DNA of 29,307 nt from Ophiostoma sp. CBS 140.51 (lineage: Eukaryota; Ascomycota; Sordariomycetes; Ophiostomatales; Ophiostomataceae): contig JANSLP010000382.1 in assembly GCA_029298735.1 (NCBI GenBank), positions 1 to 29,307 on the forward strand, read 5' to 3'. The translations under genes were made by a program, and so were the position numbers. Under the pieces are notes generated by a model, which did no database searches, had not been told where the DNA came from, and saw nothing but the letters and a program-made list of their open reading frames with translations. Shown piece by piece: positions 9,061 to 21,000 of this stretch; positions within the stretch are counted from its first letter, which is position 1; each line of letters opens with the position of its first letter.

Positions 9061-12000
9061 CCCGTGATCCCTCGAGTGTGTTGTGTGTGTTTCCTCCTCC
9101 AATCCCCTTTCCTCCATCCTGTCCTCCAATCTCCTTGCCCTGTTTCTTCTCCTCCGAATCCAAAACAAGAGGCACAACCTCGCTTTCACCATCCCGCACA
9201 GTCTTGCGTCCCCGTTCTACCTGTTCCTCGTCTACTTGAATATCCTGCTTGCCTTCCCTCGGCGGCGTCTCCAACGCTTTGAGGGTCGGCGACCCGGGCC
9301 GGCTCAACACCTCGGCCGTCGCATAAATCACCACTGCCGCTGCCACTGTATCCTCCGTATCGCGAATGTTCTGCTTCTGCCGCTTCTTGATGCTGCGCAC
9401 GCGGCCCAGCTCCTTGACTTGCTTGTCCTCGAGGTCGGGGATCACCACGGCCGGCGTCGGAGCCCTCAACAGCTCCGAGCTGATGCCGGGGCGGACGGAG
9501 AGAAACTCGACCTTGGGGCTCTCTCTGTTGTCCTCGGCACCAATGCCGGACGAGATGGAACGGACATCTTCAGCCTTAGCCGCATTGACAAGCTCCCCCG
9601 AAGAGAGCATCTCGGGCGGAACGGGCGAAGGGGCCAGGTCGGCCAGCTTCTCGAGCTCCTCGACATCACGCTCGTGGCTGCTGTTGTCCTTGCGAGCGAG
9701 ACCGACGAGACCGGCACCGCTCAAGAGAGCAGCGGCACCTACAGCCGCGGCAGCAATCTTCTCTTTGAGATGGTCGTCCTCCCCGGGAGTGGGAGCCGTG
9801 ACGTGCTCAAACGACTCTTCTTGGGCGAGGGGAGCAACAACATCCTTGGAGACATCAAGAGGAGTCTCGACAATGGGGCTGAGCTGTTCGGGGAGAATCT
9901 CGGCTGTGGCCACAACTTGGTGGGACTGAGCTTGAGTTGCAATGGCCTCGCTGACCTCGGCAAAGGGAGTCAGGTCAGATGTCGGGAGGGCAGTGATGGT
10001 CACGGCCGCCTCCTCCTTCTTGTCGTCAATGGGAGCAGGTGTCTCGTCATCGGGTGTGGGCGGGGTGGACGGGCCAGCCTCAGGCTCGATAGGCGACGCA
10101 GCAGGGGTCTCAAGAGGAGCAGACTCGACAGGCTCGACTTGGACTTCGGGAACAACTTCAGGCTCGACCTCAGCAGCAGTCTCCTCAGAAGGGGAAACCT
10201 CGGGAGTGATCTCGACGGCCTTGACAATCTCGGCCGGAGTCTCAACCTCGCGCGACAAAATGATGGCCTCCTCACGAGGAGTGTCGACAGGCTCAGTGGG
10301 TTCTTGAGTGGGAGCCTCATCGACAGCCTCGGGAGCAGCGACCTCTGGAGCGACGGTCTCGGGCTCAACTGGAACAGGAGCCTCAACAGGATCAACATGC
10401 TCAGCCTCCTTCTCGGTCTCTTGGTCAGCACTGTGTGCAAGCACAGCAGCACCACCGGCGAGAGAGGCGGCGACGGTGATACCAGCAGCTGCGAGAAGTC
10501 CGTGGTCAGAAGTGGCGGGATCTTCAGCAGCCGGCGTGGAGTCGACGAGGACATAGTCATCAAGAGCTTCCTCAGCGGCGGCGGGTGCATCAGCAACCTC
10601 CTCAGAGGCAGCCGGAGCAGTCTCTTCAGGAAGGCTCACAACACTCTCTTCAGTGGGCAGGGGAACGATGATCTCAGACGACTCGAGAGCAGAAGCCTGT
10701 TGGGTGTTGTCGTTGGTGGCAGTGTCGCCGGTAACAGTAGGTTCTTCACGGACTGCCTCCTCGATGGGCTCGTCAGCAGTCGGAGTGTCGACGACAACGG
10801 GTTCCTCAACGGGCTCAGTGGCAGCCGACTCGGCCTGTTCAGGCTCAGGAGCAGGCTCAGCAATAGCTGGGGCCTCGGTGAGAGCGTCAACAGCCTCAAC
10901 AACTTCGACAGGCTCAATAAGCTCGACAGTCTCTTCGACAGGAGTAGAAACCTCGTCGACAGGAGCCTCGACCGTGGTCTCGGCCGGAGCCTCGATGGCA
11001 GGCTCAACGGCAGATTCCACAGGAGCATCAACAAGGAGCTCGACAGTCTCAGTGGCAGGTGCGGGAGCAGCCTCTTCAGTCTCGACAGGAGCTTCAGTGG
11101 CGACCTCAACAGGAGCATGAACCACTTCAGGCTCGACGGCTACCTCAGTGATGGGCTCGGGAACAGGTTCTTCAGAAGTGGGAACAGCTTTATCGGTGCT
11201 AGCCTCGGCGTTGTCTTGCGGCTCAGCATCAGTGGTCTCGGTGACCTTCTTGTCGGTAGATGTCGGCTCGACAGTCGGTTCGGTAGCGGCCTCAGGAACA
11301 GTCTCAATGGGCGCAGACTCCTCAATGTCGTGGGTCTCGGTGGTGGGTGCGGCTTCGACACCAAGTTCAGTCTCGGCCAAAGGCTCAGACTCGGCCTCCT
11401 TCTCTGCGACCTCAACAGGAGCGTCGGCGATGGATTCAGGAGCAGCCTCGACAGTTGGTTCAGGGGTAGACTCAACGACTGGTTTGGTCGTCTCGACAGT
11501 AGGCTCGGACACAGGCACGGCCTCGGGTTCGACAACAGGCTCAGCAGCTGATTCTTCAACGGTGTCAGACTGCGGCTCGATGGCGGCCTCGACAGGCTCA
11601 GGAGCAACCTCAGCGGCGATATCGGGAGTTGGCTCAGCAGTAACCTCACTGGGTTGGGCCACAGCTTCGGTCACTTCCTCGACGGCAGGCTCAGCAGGCC
11701 CAGCAGGGTCAGCGCGTGCTTCCTCTACTGATTCAGCAGCGGGTTCAGTAACGGATTTTGCGACGGGCTCAGCAGTCTCAACAGGCTGAGTGGTCTCAAT
11801 AGGCTCAGGGATCTCAGCGGCTTCAACAGCTGGCTCAGCAACCTCTTCAGGTGCAGGCTCAACAGCGGGCTCAGAAGTAGGCTCAGTAACAGGCTCAGCG
11901 GCGGTCTCGGCAGGCTCGACAACAGGCTCAACAGGAGCTTCAGTGACGGTCTCGACGGCAGCTTCGGGCTCGGGTGCAGCCTCAAAAGCTTCAGGCTCGG

Positions 12001-15000
12001 GTGCAGCCTCAGAAGCTTCAGGCTCGGGTGCAGCCTCAGAAGCTTCAGGCTCGGGTGCAGCCTCAGAAGCTTCAGGCTCAGGTGCTTCAACCTCAATGGG
12101 AGCAACCTCAGTGTCTTGTGCGGGAGCCTTGTCGTGAACAGTCGCGGGTACCTCTGCTTCAGTCTCAGGAGCGGCAGGAGTGTCGTCGGTGGTTGTGGGC
12201 ACGGCTTCAGCTGCCTCGGCGGGCTCAGGTGCAGCCTCGAACTCGGCCTCGGCAGGTGTCTCTGCGACGGCGGGCTCTTCAAAGGGCTCAACCTTTACTT
12301 CTTCCTTCTCCTCAACCTCCTTCTTCTCTTCATCAACAGCCTCCTCCAAAACCTCCTTCTTCTCCTCCCCCTTCTCCACCTTCACCGGCTCGGCATTCAC
12401 CACTTCAGCGCCAGGTACACCCGGCGCATTACCCCCGTTGTCGCCGCTCTCCCCGTGAACTTGGTCATGGTCCAGAGGTGAATGACTTGTTTCCACAGCA
12501 TCTGCAGGTTCGTGTGCAAGAGTGTCGGATCGGTCCAAGCTAGTTGTAGAGGGTTCAGTGTCAGCAGTTGGGTTCGGCTGGTCTGGTGGTGCGGTTTCGA
12601 CGACGACGTTATCGACGTTGTCAGTGCTTTCAGAAGAATCCTCCTTTTTCTCTCCCCCGACATCACCTTCTACTGCCACAATGTTGGCCACGGCGGCAAC
12701 CGTGATTGCAGCCGTGGCGACGTGCGGGAGAACATCCTTGGGCGAAGATGCTGACAATTTTGGCGAAGACGATGGCGACGGTGACGACGACGACGAAGAT
12801 GCAAGATCGGTAGTGGCGAGGGCGGCGGCGGCGGCGGCAGGTGTTTCCTCTTGGGGAGTGGACTCGGGCTCGGCAGTAGGCTCAGGAGTGGGCTCAACAG
12901 CTGCCTCGGTGGTCGGTTCAGCGACAGGCTCAGGGACAGACTCCGTAGCTAGCTCATCTGCAACAGGTGTAGGAGACTCGTCGTGGATTTCTTTGGAAGT
13001 CTCCTCGATAGCGGGCTCCTCGACAGCGGGCTCATCAACAGCAGCAGAAACCTCGCTCTCGACAGCCGGCTCAACTGGAGCGGTCTCGGTCTCAGGAGCG
13101 GTCTCAGCCTCAGCGTCAACAACAGGAGCATCTTGGGCGGGAGCTTCCTCAGAAACAGGCTCCTGGGCAGCAGGCTCGTCAGAAGTGACAGGCTCAACCT
13201 CGGTAGGAGTGTCGGCAGCGGCCTCAGTGACCTCAGTGACAGTCTTGGCGGCGGCCTCGGTGGAAGTGGGCTCAACTGGTGCTGCTTCGGCAGTGGATTC
13301 TTCAACTGGAGCCTCAACAGCAGTCTCAGCAGGGTTCTCCGCGGACGCTTCGACAGCAGGAGTCTCCTCAACAACGTTATTCCCAACAGTAACGTCCTCG
13401 ACAGGAGCCTCCTCGGCAGGGACAGATTCAACTGGAGTCTCTTCAACAGGAGCAGACTCGACAGCGGGAGTGGGCTCGACGGCCTCTGTAGTGGCAGGCT
13501 CATCAACGGCGGCAGGCTCAGTAGCCCCAGTGGTAACAGGCTCGTCGACAACAGTCTCCTCGATCTTCTCCTCCGGAGCAGCAGGTGTGGCCTCCTCAGT
13601 TTCAACAGCGGCGGAAACAGGAGCTTCAACCTCCGGCTCGGTGACCTCAGGGACAGGCTCCTCAACAGTTTCGGGAGATGCCTCATCAACAGTGGGCTCG
13701 GCAGCAAAAGTCACCTCTTCAACAGCAGGTGCGGCCTCCTCGGCCACAATCGACTGTGTCTCATCTGCGAGAGGCTCAACTGCGGCTGGTGTCTCAGCGG
13801 GAGCGGTCTTGACGACAGGAGAGTCATCTGGCGTGGGCTCGATCTTACGGGACTCCTCAACGGGCTCAGATGGGCCCTCGACGACTTCCGGAGCAGAGAC
13901 CTCCTCAACAGTGGCAGGCGTCTCCTCCACTTCGATTGGCACCTCATCTGTCTTGGCCTCCTCGACAGGTGCAGCGACGTCCTCGGTAACCTCCTCTGCG
14001 GCTTGAACAAGAGCCGACTCGGTGGCCTCCTCGGGAGCAACATATGCAGTCTCAGTGGATTCAACAGCAGGAGCTTCAACCGGGGTTTCGGTGACAGTGT
14101 TGCCAGTGGTGGCAGCGGGAGCAGCAACATCCTTAGAAATAGGTGCTTCAGACTCCTCAACAGTGGGCTCGAGAACTGCCTCAACGACAGGCTCGATCGC
14201 AGGTCCGGTGCTGTCAACAACGGGCTCGGCCTCGGGAGCAGCGACCTCAGGAGCTTGCTCGACAGCAGCCTGGGCCTCTTCAGTCTTATATTGGTCAACC
14301 TCAGCCGTGGCTTCAGGAGCAGGCTCAGTGACAGCAGACTCGACAGGCTCAGCAGCGGCTTCAAGGACAGGCTCAGATGTGGCCTCGGGAACAGCCTCAG
14401 GAGTGACCTCAGGTGCGACCTCAGGAACAACCTCCGTGGCAGCAACCTCTTCGGTGACAGGGGCAGTCTCGACAGGAGCAACTGCAACGTCCTCGACCGG
14501 CGCCTCTGTGGTGGGCTCTGCATCAGGAGCAACTGCAACGTCCTCGACCGGCGCCTCTGTGGCGGGCTCTACATCAGGAGCAGCAGAAACTTCGCGGGAT
14601 TCAACAGGCAGGTCAGGCTCGGCAGGAACGTCGGTAACCTCCTCGACATGGGCTTCGGCAGGTGCCTCAGAAGCTTCAGGAACTGCTTCAGAGACAAGCT
14701 CGGCGGCCGGCTCGATGACAGTCTCTGCGGCCGGTTCGGGAGTGGATTCCTCAAACGCCTCCTCAACCTTCTCCTCAGGCTCGACCGCGGCCTCAGCAGG
14801 GGCGGCGGGAGCCTCTTCGGCGGCAGATGTCTCAGCAGCGGTCTCGACGGCAGCATCAACGGGAGCATCAGCAGGGGCGTCAGAAGACACCTCGGCGGGG
14901 GTCTCGGCCAGAGTGTCGACGGCGGCATCAAGTGCAGACTCAGTGGGAGCGGGAGCCTCTTCGGCGACATCCTTGTCGGCAACAACCTCCTCGACAGGTT

Positions 15001-18000
15001 CTTCGACGGCGGCAGGCTCGGTGAGCGTGACCCCAGTGGAAGCAGCTTCAACGGGAGCGGTTTCGATGGGTGCGGCCTCAGCTTCAGCAGGGACCTCAGT
15101 GGGAGCCTCAATGCTTGTCTCGGCAGGAATGGTGGCATCTGCCTCCGCGGCCACGACGGCGTCCGACTTGTCCTCAGACTCGATGACGGTGGGCTCAGGT
15201 GCGGCGACCTCGGCCGGTGTGTTGTCCTCGGCAGCCGGCTCAGGTGCGGTGTTATCTTCGGTCGTGGTGACGGGCTCGGCAGACTCGACCTCGACAGGAG
15301 CGTCGGTCTCGGCGGCGACAGTCTCGGCCTCAACAGGCTTGACAACGGTGGGCTCAGTCTCGGCAACCTCCTTGGAAGCGGCCTCGGCGACAGTGGGCTC
15401 GACCTCAGGCTCTATGGTAGTGGTTGGCTCGACTGGAACAGACTCAGCAGCATCAACAGTGGCCTCTTCAACAGGGGCAGCCACTGGAGCGGCTTCCTCC
15501 GTCACAGGCTGGGCAGGCTCGGGTGCAGCCTCCTCAGCAGAAGTGTCGACATTGTTGTGAGATGGGGTGGGAGTTGGCTCAGTGGATGTGGCAGCCTCGG
15601 TGTTGGCGTCGAAAGAAGCCTCGTGACCTACTGCAATGGAAGCAGCAGCAAGGGTAGCAATACCGCCACCCACGGCTGCCAGTTCAGAAGTCGGCAGGGA
15701 AGATATGGATGGCCCCTCCTCAGTGGCAGCGGGAACAACAGACTTCTCCTCTTCCACTGGCTCCTCGGCCTCCTTCGCCGCCTTCTCAACGACAGGCACC
15801 TCGGCCTCCTTCACCTCTTCCGCAGCGTCCTCTTGCGCAACACCAGCGCCAGCAACCTCAACACCTTCCGTCTTCTCCTCCTCCTTCTTCACCTCAGCAT
15901 CCACCTCTTCTTTGGCCTCCTCTTGCGGTGCCACCTCTTGTGTAGGAGTCGCCTCCTCTTCTTGTGCATCTTCGTTCGTCGTCGTCGGGGGTGTCGCCTC
16001 CTCTTTCACATCGTCTTTTGCCGTCTCATTCTTCACTTCCTTCTCTTCCACGTCCTCCTCTTTCACATCTTTTTCTTTATCTTCTTCAGGGGTATCAATG
16101 TCATGGGACTCATCAGAGGGGTCTAACTCACCTACGGCGCGCGAACTGCGGCGTCTTCTTCTCTTCTCGGCATCGGCCGACTTGTCGGAGTCAACAGGCA
16201 CGGGGGCGGGGACGACAACGGGGATCGGTGCCACGCTGTCCTTAGCTTCTTCGACCTCTGCCTCAGCAGGGGTAGGGGTGGGAGCAGGCTCTTCCTTGGT
16301 CTCGGCGGCTGGCTCGACGGGTGTGGCGGCTGGCTCCGCTGTGGAAATCTCGCGAGTAGTCTCAGCGGGAACGTCAGCAGGGGCTTCGGGGGCACGCTCG
16401 GCAGCCTCGACGACGGGCTCAGCAGCGGCCTCAGCAGTTGGCTCGGGCGCAACTTCCTCGGCGGCTTCAGGAGCAGTTTCGGCGGCCGGCTCGGGTGCGG
16501 CCTCCTCTGCAGCAGCCTCGGGAGCTGGTTCGGGAGCAGGTTCTTCAACAAGGGCGACATCCTCGACGGGCGTGGCCTCGTCAGCCGGAGCTGCAGGCGC
16601 CTCCTTGACAGGCTCGGCGGCAGCCTCAACGGGGGCTTCAACTGCAGCTTCCTCAACGACCTCCTTGGTGGCTTCGGGAGCGGCCTCGGGCGCTGCATCG
16701 GGTGTAGCAACTTCTTCAGCCTTCTCCTCATCGGCTGGGGCCTCCTCGACAGAAGCAGGAGCTTCAACGACCTCGGGCTCGACAGCTGCCAGTGACTCCT
16801 CGGGAGCATCAGCAGGAGCATCAGTTGGAGTAGCTTCTTCAACAGGAACAGCTTCTTCAGTGGCAGCTGGTTCCTCTTCAGTCTCGGAAACGGCCTCCTC
16901 TGCGGGGGCTTCCTCGGTCTTGATCTCCTTGGCCTCCTCAGCTACCTCAGGTTCAGCAGCGGGCTCGGCAGCGACTTCAGGGTTGGCTTCGGCGGCGGGC
17001 TTCTCATTAGCAGGCTCCTCGGCGGCGGCCTCGACGATAGGCTCGGCCTCCTTCTCTTCAGCGGGAGCAGCCTCGGGCTCGGTGGGTGTCTCGGCGGGTG
17101 TCTCGGTGGGCTCTTCCGCCGGGGCAGCTTCAGTCTCGACCGGCGCCTCAGCCTCGGGAGCAGGAACAGCTTCTTCCTTGACTTCCTCAGCCGGGGCCGG
17201 GGCCTCGTCAACAACTTCCTTGGAAGTCTCGGCGGGCTCAGCAGCTTCAGGTGCGGCCTCAGGCTCAGCGGGAGCAGCTTCAGGCTCGACCGCGGGCTCA
17301 GGGGCAGCTTCGACCTCCTTCTCGTCGACAGGGGCGGCAGGCTCTGCGGCAGGCTCTGCGGCAGGCTCCTCGACGGGGGCCTTGGGCGTGGGCGTGGCTT
17401 CGACCTCAGCGGGGGCAGCGGACTCTTCGGTGGCAGGCTCCTCAGTGGGAGAAGACTCCTCGACAGTAGGCTCGGCCTTGGGCTCAGAAGCGGCTTCTTC
17501 AGCAGCAGCAGGCTCGTCCTTGGTGGCCTCTTCTTCCGCCTTGTCCTCCGCAGGCGCAGAAGTCTTTTCGACGGCCGGAGTCTCCTCGGGAGCAGGAGTA
17601 GACTCCTCAGCGACGGGGGCGGCTTCCTCGGTAACAACAGGAGCAGCCTCTTTGGCAGCTTCGACAGGGGCCTCCTCAGGAGCAGCAACCTCTTCAATCT
17701 TGGCCTCTTCAACAGCGGCTTCCGGCTCAGGAGCAGGTGCGGCCTCTTCGGTAGTCTCGACGGCAGCAGGCTCTTCAGCGGCCTCAACCTCCTTGGCCTC
17801 TTCAGCGGGAGCGGGGGTCTCCTCCGCTTCAGGCTCAGCCTCGGTGGCGGGCTTCTCCTCCTCAGCCGCGGAAGGAGCCTTCTCTTCCTTGTCGTCAGCG
17901 GACGCGGCGATGGCTACTGTAGCAGCAGCAGCCACAGCGGAGACGGCGGCGGCGGCGGCAGCAGCAGCATCTTCTTTGTCGTCAGAAGCAGGCTCTGCAG

Positions 18001-21000
18001 CAGGCTCTGCGGCGGGTTCAGGGGCAGCCTCTTCTGCGGGAGCTTCAGTAGCGGGCTCCTCGACGGCAGGCTCAACTACCTTCTCTTCGACCTCGACAGG
18101 CACCTCAGCGGGTTCCTCGACAGCCTTCTCGGCCTCAAGGGCGGGAGTCTCCTCGGCAGCCTCAACAGGTGCAGCGGGCTCCTCAGCTGTCTCTTCCGGA
18201 GCAAGTGCTTCCTTAGCAACAGCGGGCTCAACCTCCTTGGGAGCTTCCTCAACTGCTTCAGAGGCAGCCTCGACAGGGGCGGCAGCCTCTTCTTCATTGG
18301 GAGCCTTAGCCTCAGCCGGCTCTTCAGCAGGTGCGGCATCGGCCTCGGGCTTATCCTCGGCAGGAGCATCCTCGACGGCAGGAGCAGTCTCGGGCTCGAC
18401 CTCGGCCTCGGCCTCAGGAGCAGGTGCAGCGGCCTCAGGCTCGGCAGTCTCGACAGTCTTTTCCTCGTCTTCGGCCTTGGTCTCATCGACTTCCGGCTTA
18501 GACTCGGGCTCGGCAGCAGGCTCAGGCTCGGCGGCAGCAGCCTCGGGAGTCTCCTCGGCGGGTGCCTCAGTGGCGGCTTCGGTGGATTCCTCGGCAGGAG
18601 TCTCGGCAGGCGCCTCAACAGAGGCCTCGGGAGCAGCCTCGACGGCTTCCTCAGCAGCACCTTCGGGGGCAGGTTCAGTAACCTCCGTAGTCACAGGTGT
18701 AGACTCGGCAGCAGGCTCGGACTTCTCCTCCTCGGCAACAGGCTCGTCCTTGATTTCTTTGTCCTCGGACACCGGAGCAGGAGCCTCTTCGGTGGGTACA
18801 TCGGCAGTAGGAGCTTTTTCGACAGCAGCCTCTTCAGCGGCAGGGGCCTCCTCAACAGGTGCCTCAGTTGCGGGGGCTTCTGGCTCGGCAGCCTCAACGA
18901 CCTTCTCAGTGGTCTCAGCCTCAGCAGGGGCATCCTTAGTAGGAGTATCGGCGACAGCCTCGACCGGAGTCTCAGATGCAGGCTTAACGGTAAGCTCGGC
19001 AGCGGCCACATCCTCAGAGGCCTCGGCGACAGACTCAGGAGCAGCCTCCTTAAGCTCCTCGACAGCTGCCTCGACAGGGGGCTCAGGTGCAGTCTCTGCG
19101 ACAGGCTCAGAAGCAGGCTCAGGAGCATCTTCGGTCTTCTCCTCGGCCTTCTCCTCAGCCTCTGCAGCGGATGTCTCGACGGCCTCGGCAGTCTCGACCT
19201 TGGGCTCCTCGGTGGACTCGGCGACAGGTGCTTCAGCAGCTTCTTCCTTGGCCCCTTCCTTGTCGGTTATCTCGGCGGGAGCAGCCTCAACGGAAGCCTC
19301 TTCAGCGGGAGTCTCTTCGGTGGGAGCCTCGACAACAGGAGCGGCCTCGGCCTCAGGAGCGGGAGCGGGCTCAGATACGGGCTTTTCAGATGGCTCCTCG
19401 GTCTTAGTCTCAGGCTCGACCTCCTTGGGAGCTTCAACAGGCGCCTCGGTGGCCTCTTCATCGACGATGGGAGCAGCAGCCTCCTCGGCAGGGGCATCAG
19501 CAGGGGTGGCCTCTTCGACAGGTGCAGCCTCTTCGACGGAAGCGGCCCCTTCGACAGGAACGGCCTCCTCAGCAGGCTTGTCAGCCTCCTTCTCCTCTGT
19601 TGCCTCGGGGGCGGGAGTCTCGGCCTCGGCAGGTACCTCAGCAGGTGTCTCTTGCGCCTTCTCGGCCTCGGCAAAGGACTCGGGAGCAGCCTCCTCTGCA
19701 GGAGCTTCGGCGGCGGCCTCGGTGGCGGGCTCTGTGGCAGCCTCAGGAGCAGCCTCAGGCTCAACGGGGGTCTCGGTAGAAGTCTCAGCCGGAGTCTCGA
19801 CCGCAGCCTCGGCGGGAACCTCAGTAGACTCAGCAGCTGGCACTTCCTTGGTCTCCTCAGCATCGGCATCAGCAAAGTGGACGCGCTTGGCGGACGGTGT
19901 GGGCGATGGCGGTGCGGCGGCCGGCTCGTCGTCCTTGGGTGTGTCGTCGGCGGGAGCAGCATCAGAAGCGGCGGGCTCGGTCACCTCCTCAGTGGCGGCG
20001 GTTGCCTCGGTGGTCTCAGCGGCAGGCTCAGCAGGGGCTTCAGGAGCAGCCTCAACGGGAGCCTCAGCAGCCTCAACGGGAGCCTCAGCAGCCTCAACAG
20101 CAGCCTCAACAGGAGCAGGAGCCTCCTCTTCAGCAGGCTTGGACTCGGCCTTGGCAACAGGCGCCTCGGGTGTGGGGGCATCCTCTGGCTTAGGCTCTTC
20201 GGCAGCGGGCTCTTCGGCATCAGGCTCGGCAGCAGGCTCGACGGCAGATTCGGGGACAGACTTCTCTTTAGCCTGGGGAGCGGCCTCAGAAGCTGCCTCG
20301 GGAGCGGCCTCAGAAGCTGCCTCGGGAGCGGCCTCAGAAGCTTCCTCCTTGGACGCCTCCTCTGTAGACTCGGCCTTGGCGGCACCGCCCTTCTTCTTGT
20401 TCTTCTTCTTGTCCTTTTTGCTGTTCTTGCCGTTCTTGGTGGGGGAGGCGGCAGCAGCAGCAGGCTTCTCAGCCTCGCCAGATGAGGTGACACCACTTGT
20501 CGTGCCGCTGCTAGGGGTGGGAGTAGGTGCAGACTCGGCAGCCACAGCAGCAGCCGTGGCCTCGCCGCGCTTGGCAGCCTTTTGGGCAGCGCGCTTGTTC
20601 TTCTTGTTGTTAGCCTTGGGCGCCCAAAAGCCGCCGTCCTCGGCCGTGGGCTCAGTGGCCTCAGCCCCCTCGGCGGCAGGAGTCGAGGCGGTAGTGGCAG
20701 CCTCAGCGTCCTCTTCAGAGCCAGCTGGTGACTTGGCGTCTGTGTCTGTATGTGTTAGTTGTGGTTGCAGGTAAGTTTGTGGAATGTAGAGCGCGCCCTT
20801 ACCCTTCGCCTTCTTGTTCTTCCGCTTCTCCTTTTTCCGCTTCTGGGCCGGCGTCAGAGCAGTTGTGGGGGCCGTGCTGGCTTTGTCGTCTCCAGCGGGC
20901 GTGTGGGCGTACTCTCCCTCCTCGTCGCCGTCCTCCTCATATTCACCCTCCTCCGCCTCCGCCTCCGAGTCGGTGATCTCGAGGTACTGGACCTTGGAAA

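Larger units (their letters stand above)
9800..20340 (-). repeat. Long region of degenerate Ala/Glu/Pro/Val coding repeats
   Basis: About 10.5 kb of imperfect short repeats in the giant gene encode variants of PAEEAP, VEAAPE, TEPAAEP and similar. The repeats are mostly diverged, with a few recent exact tandem copies (listed separately). The composition also keeps the opposite strand open over thousands of bases, which creates long Ser/Ala/Gly-rich antisense frames. Confidence 0.85.

Noticed and set aside
16110..16140. A GTGAGT donor-like site within the giant gene (minus strand, near 16128)
   Set aside because: No CTAAC branch point or suitable acceptor follows, and the surrounding sequence reads as normal repeat protein.
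15636..20774. A 1,712-codon plus-strand frame
   Set aside because: It lies wholly antisense to the giant gene, encodes only Ser/Ala/Thr/Gly simple sequence, and is explained by the stop-poor complement of the sense repeats. The same holds for 9083-11551, 12522-14006, 12983-16126 and 14022-15560.
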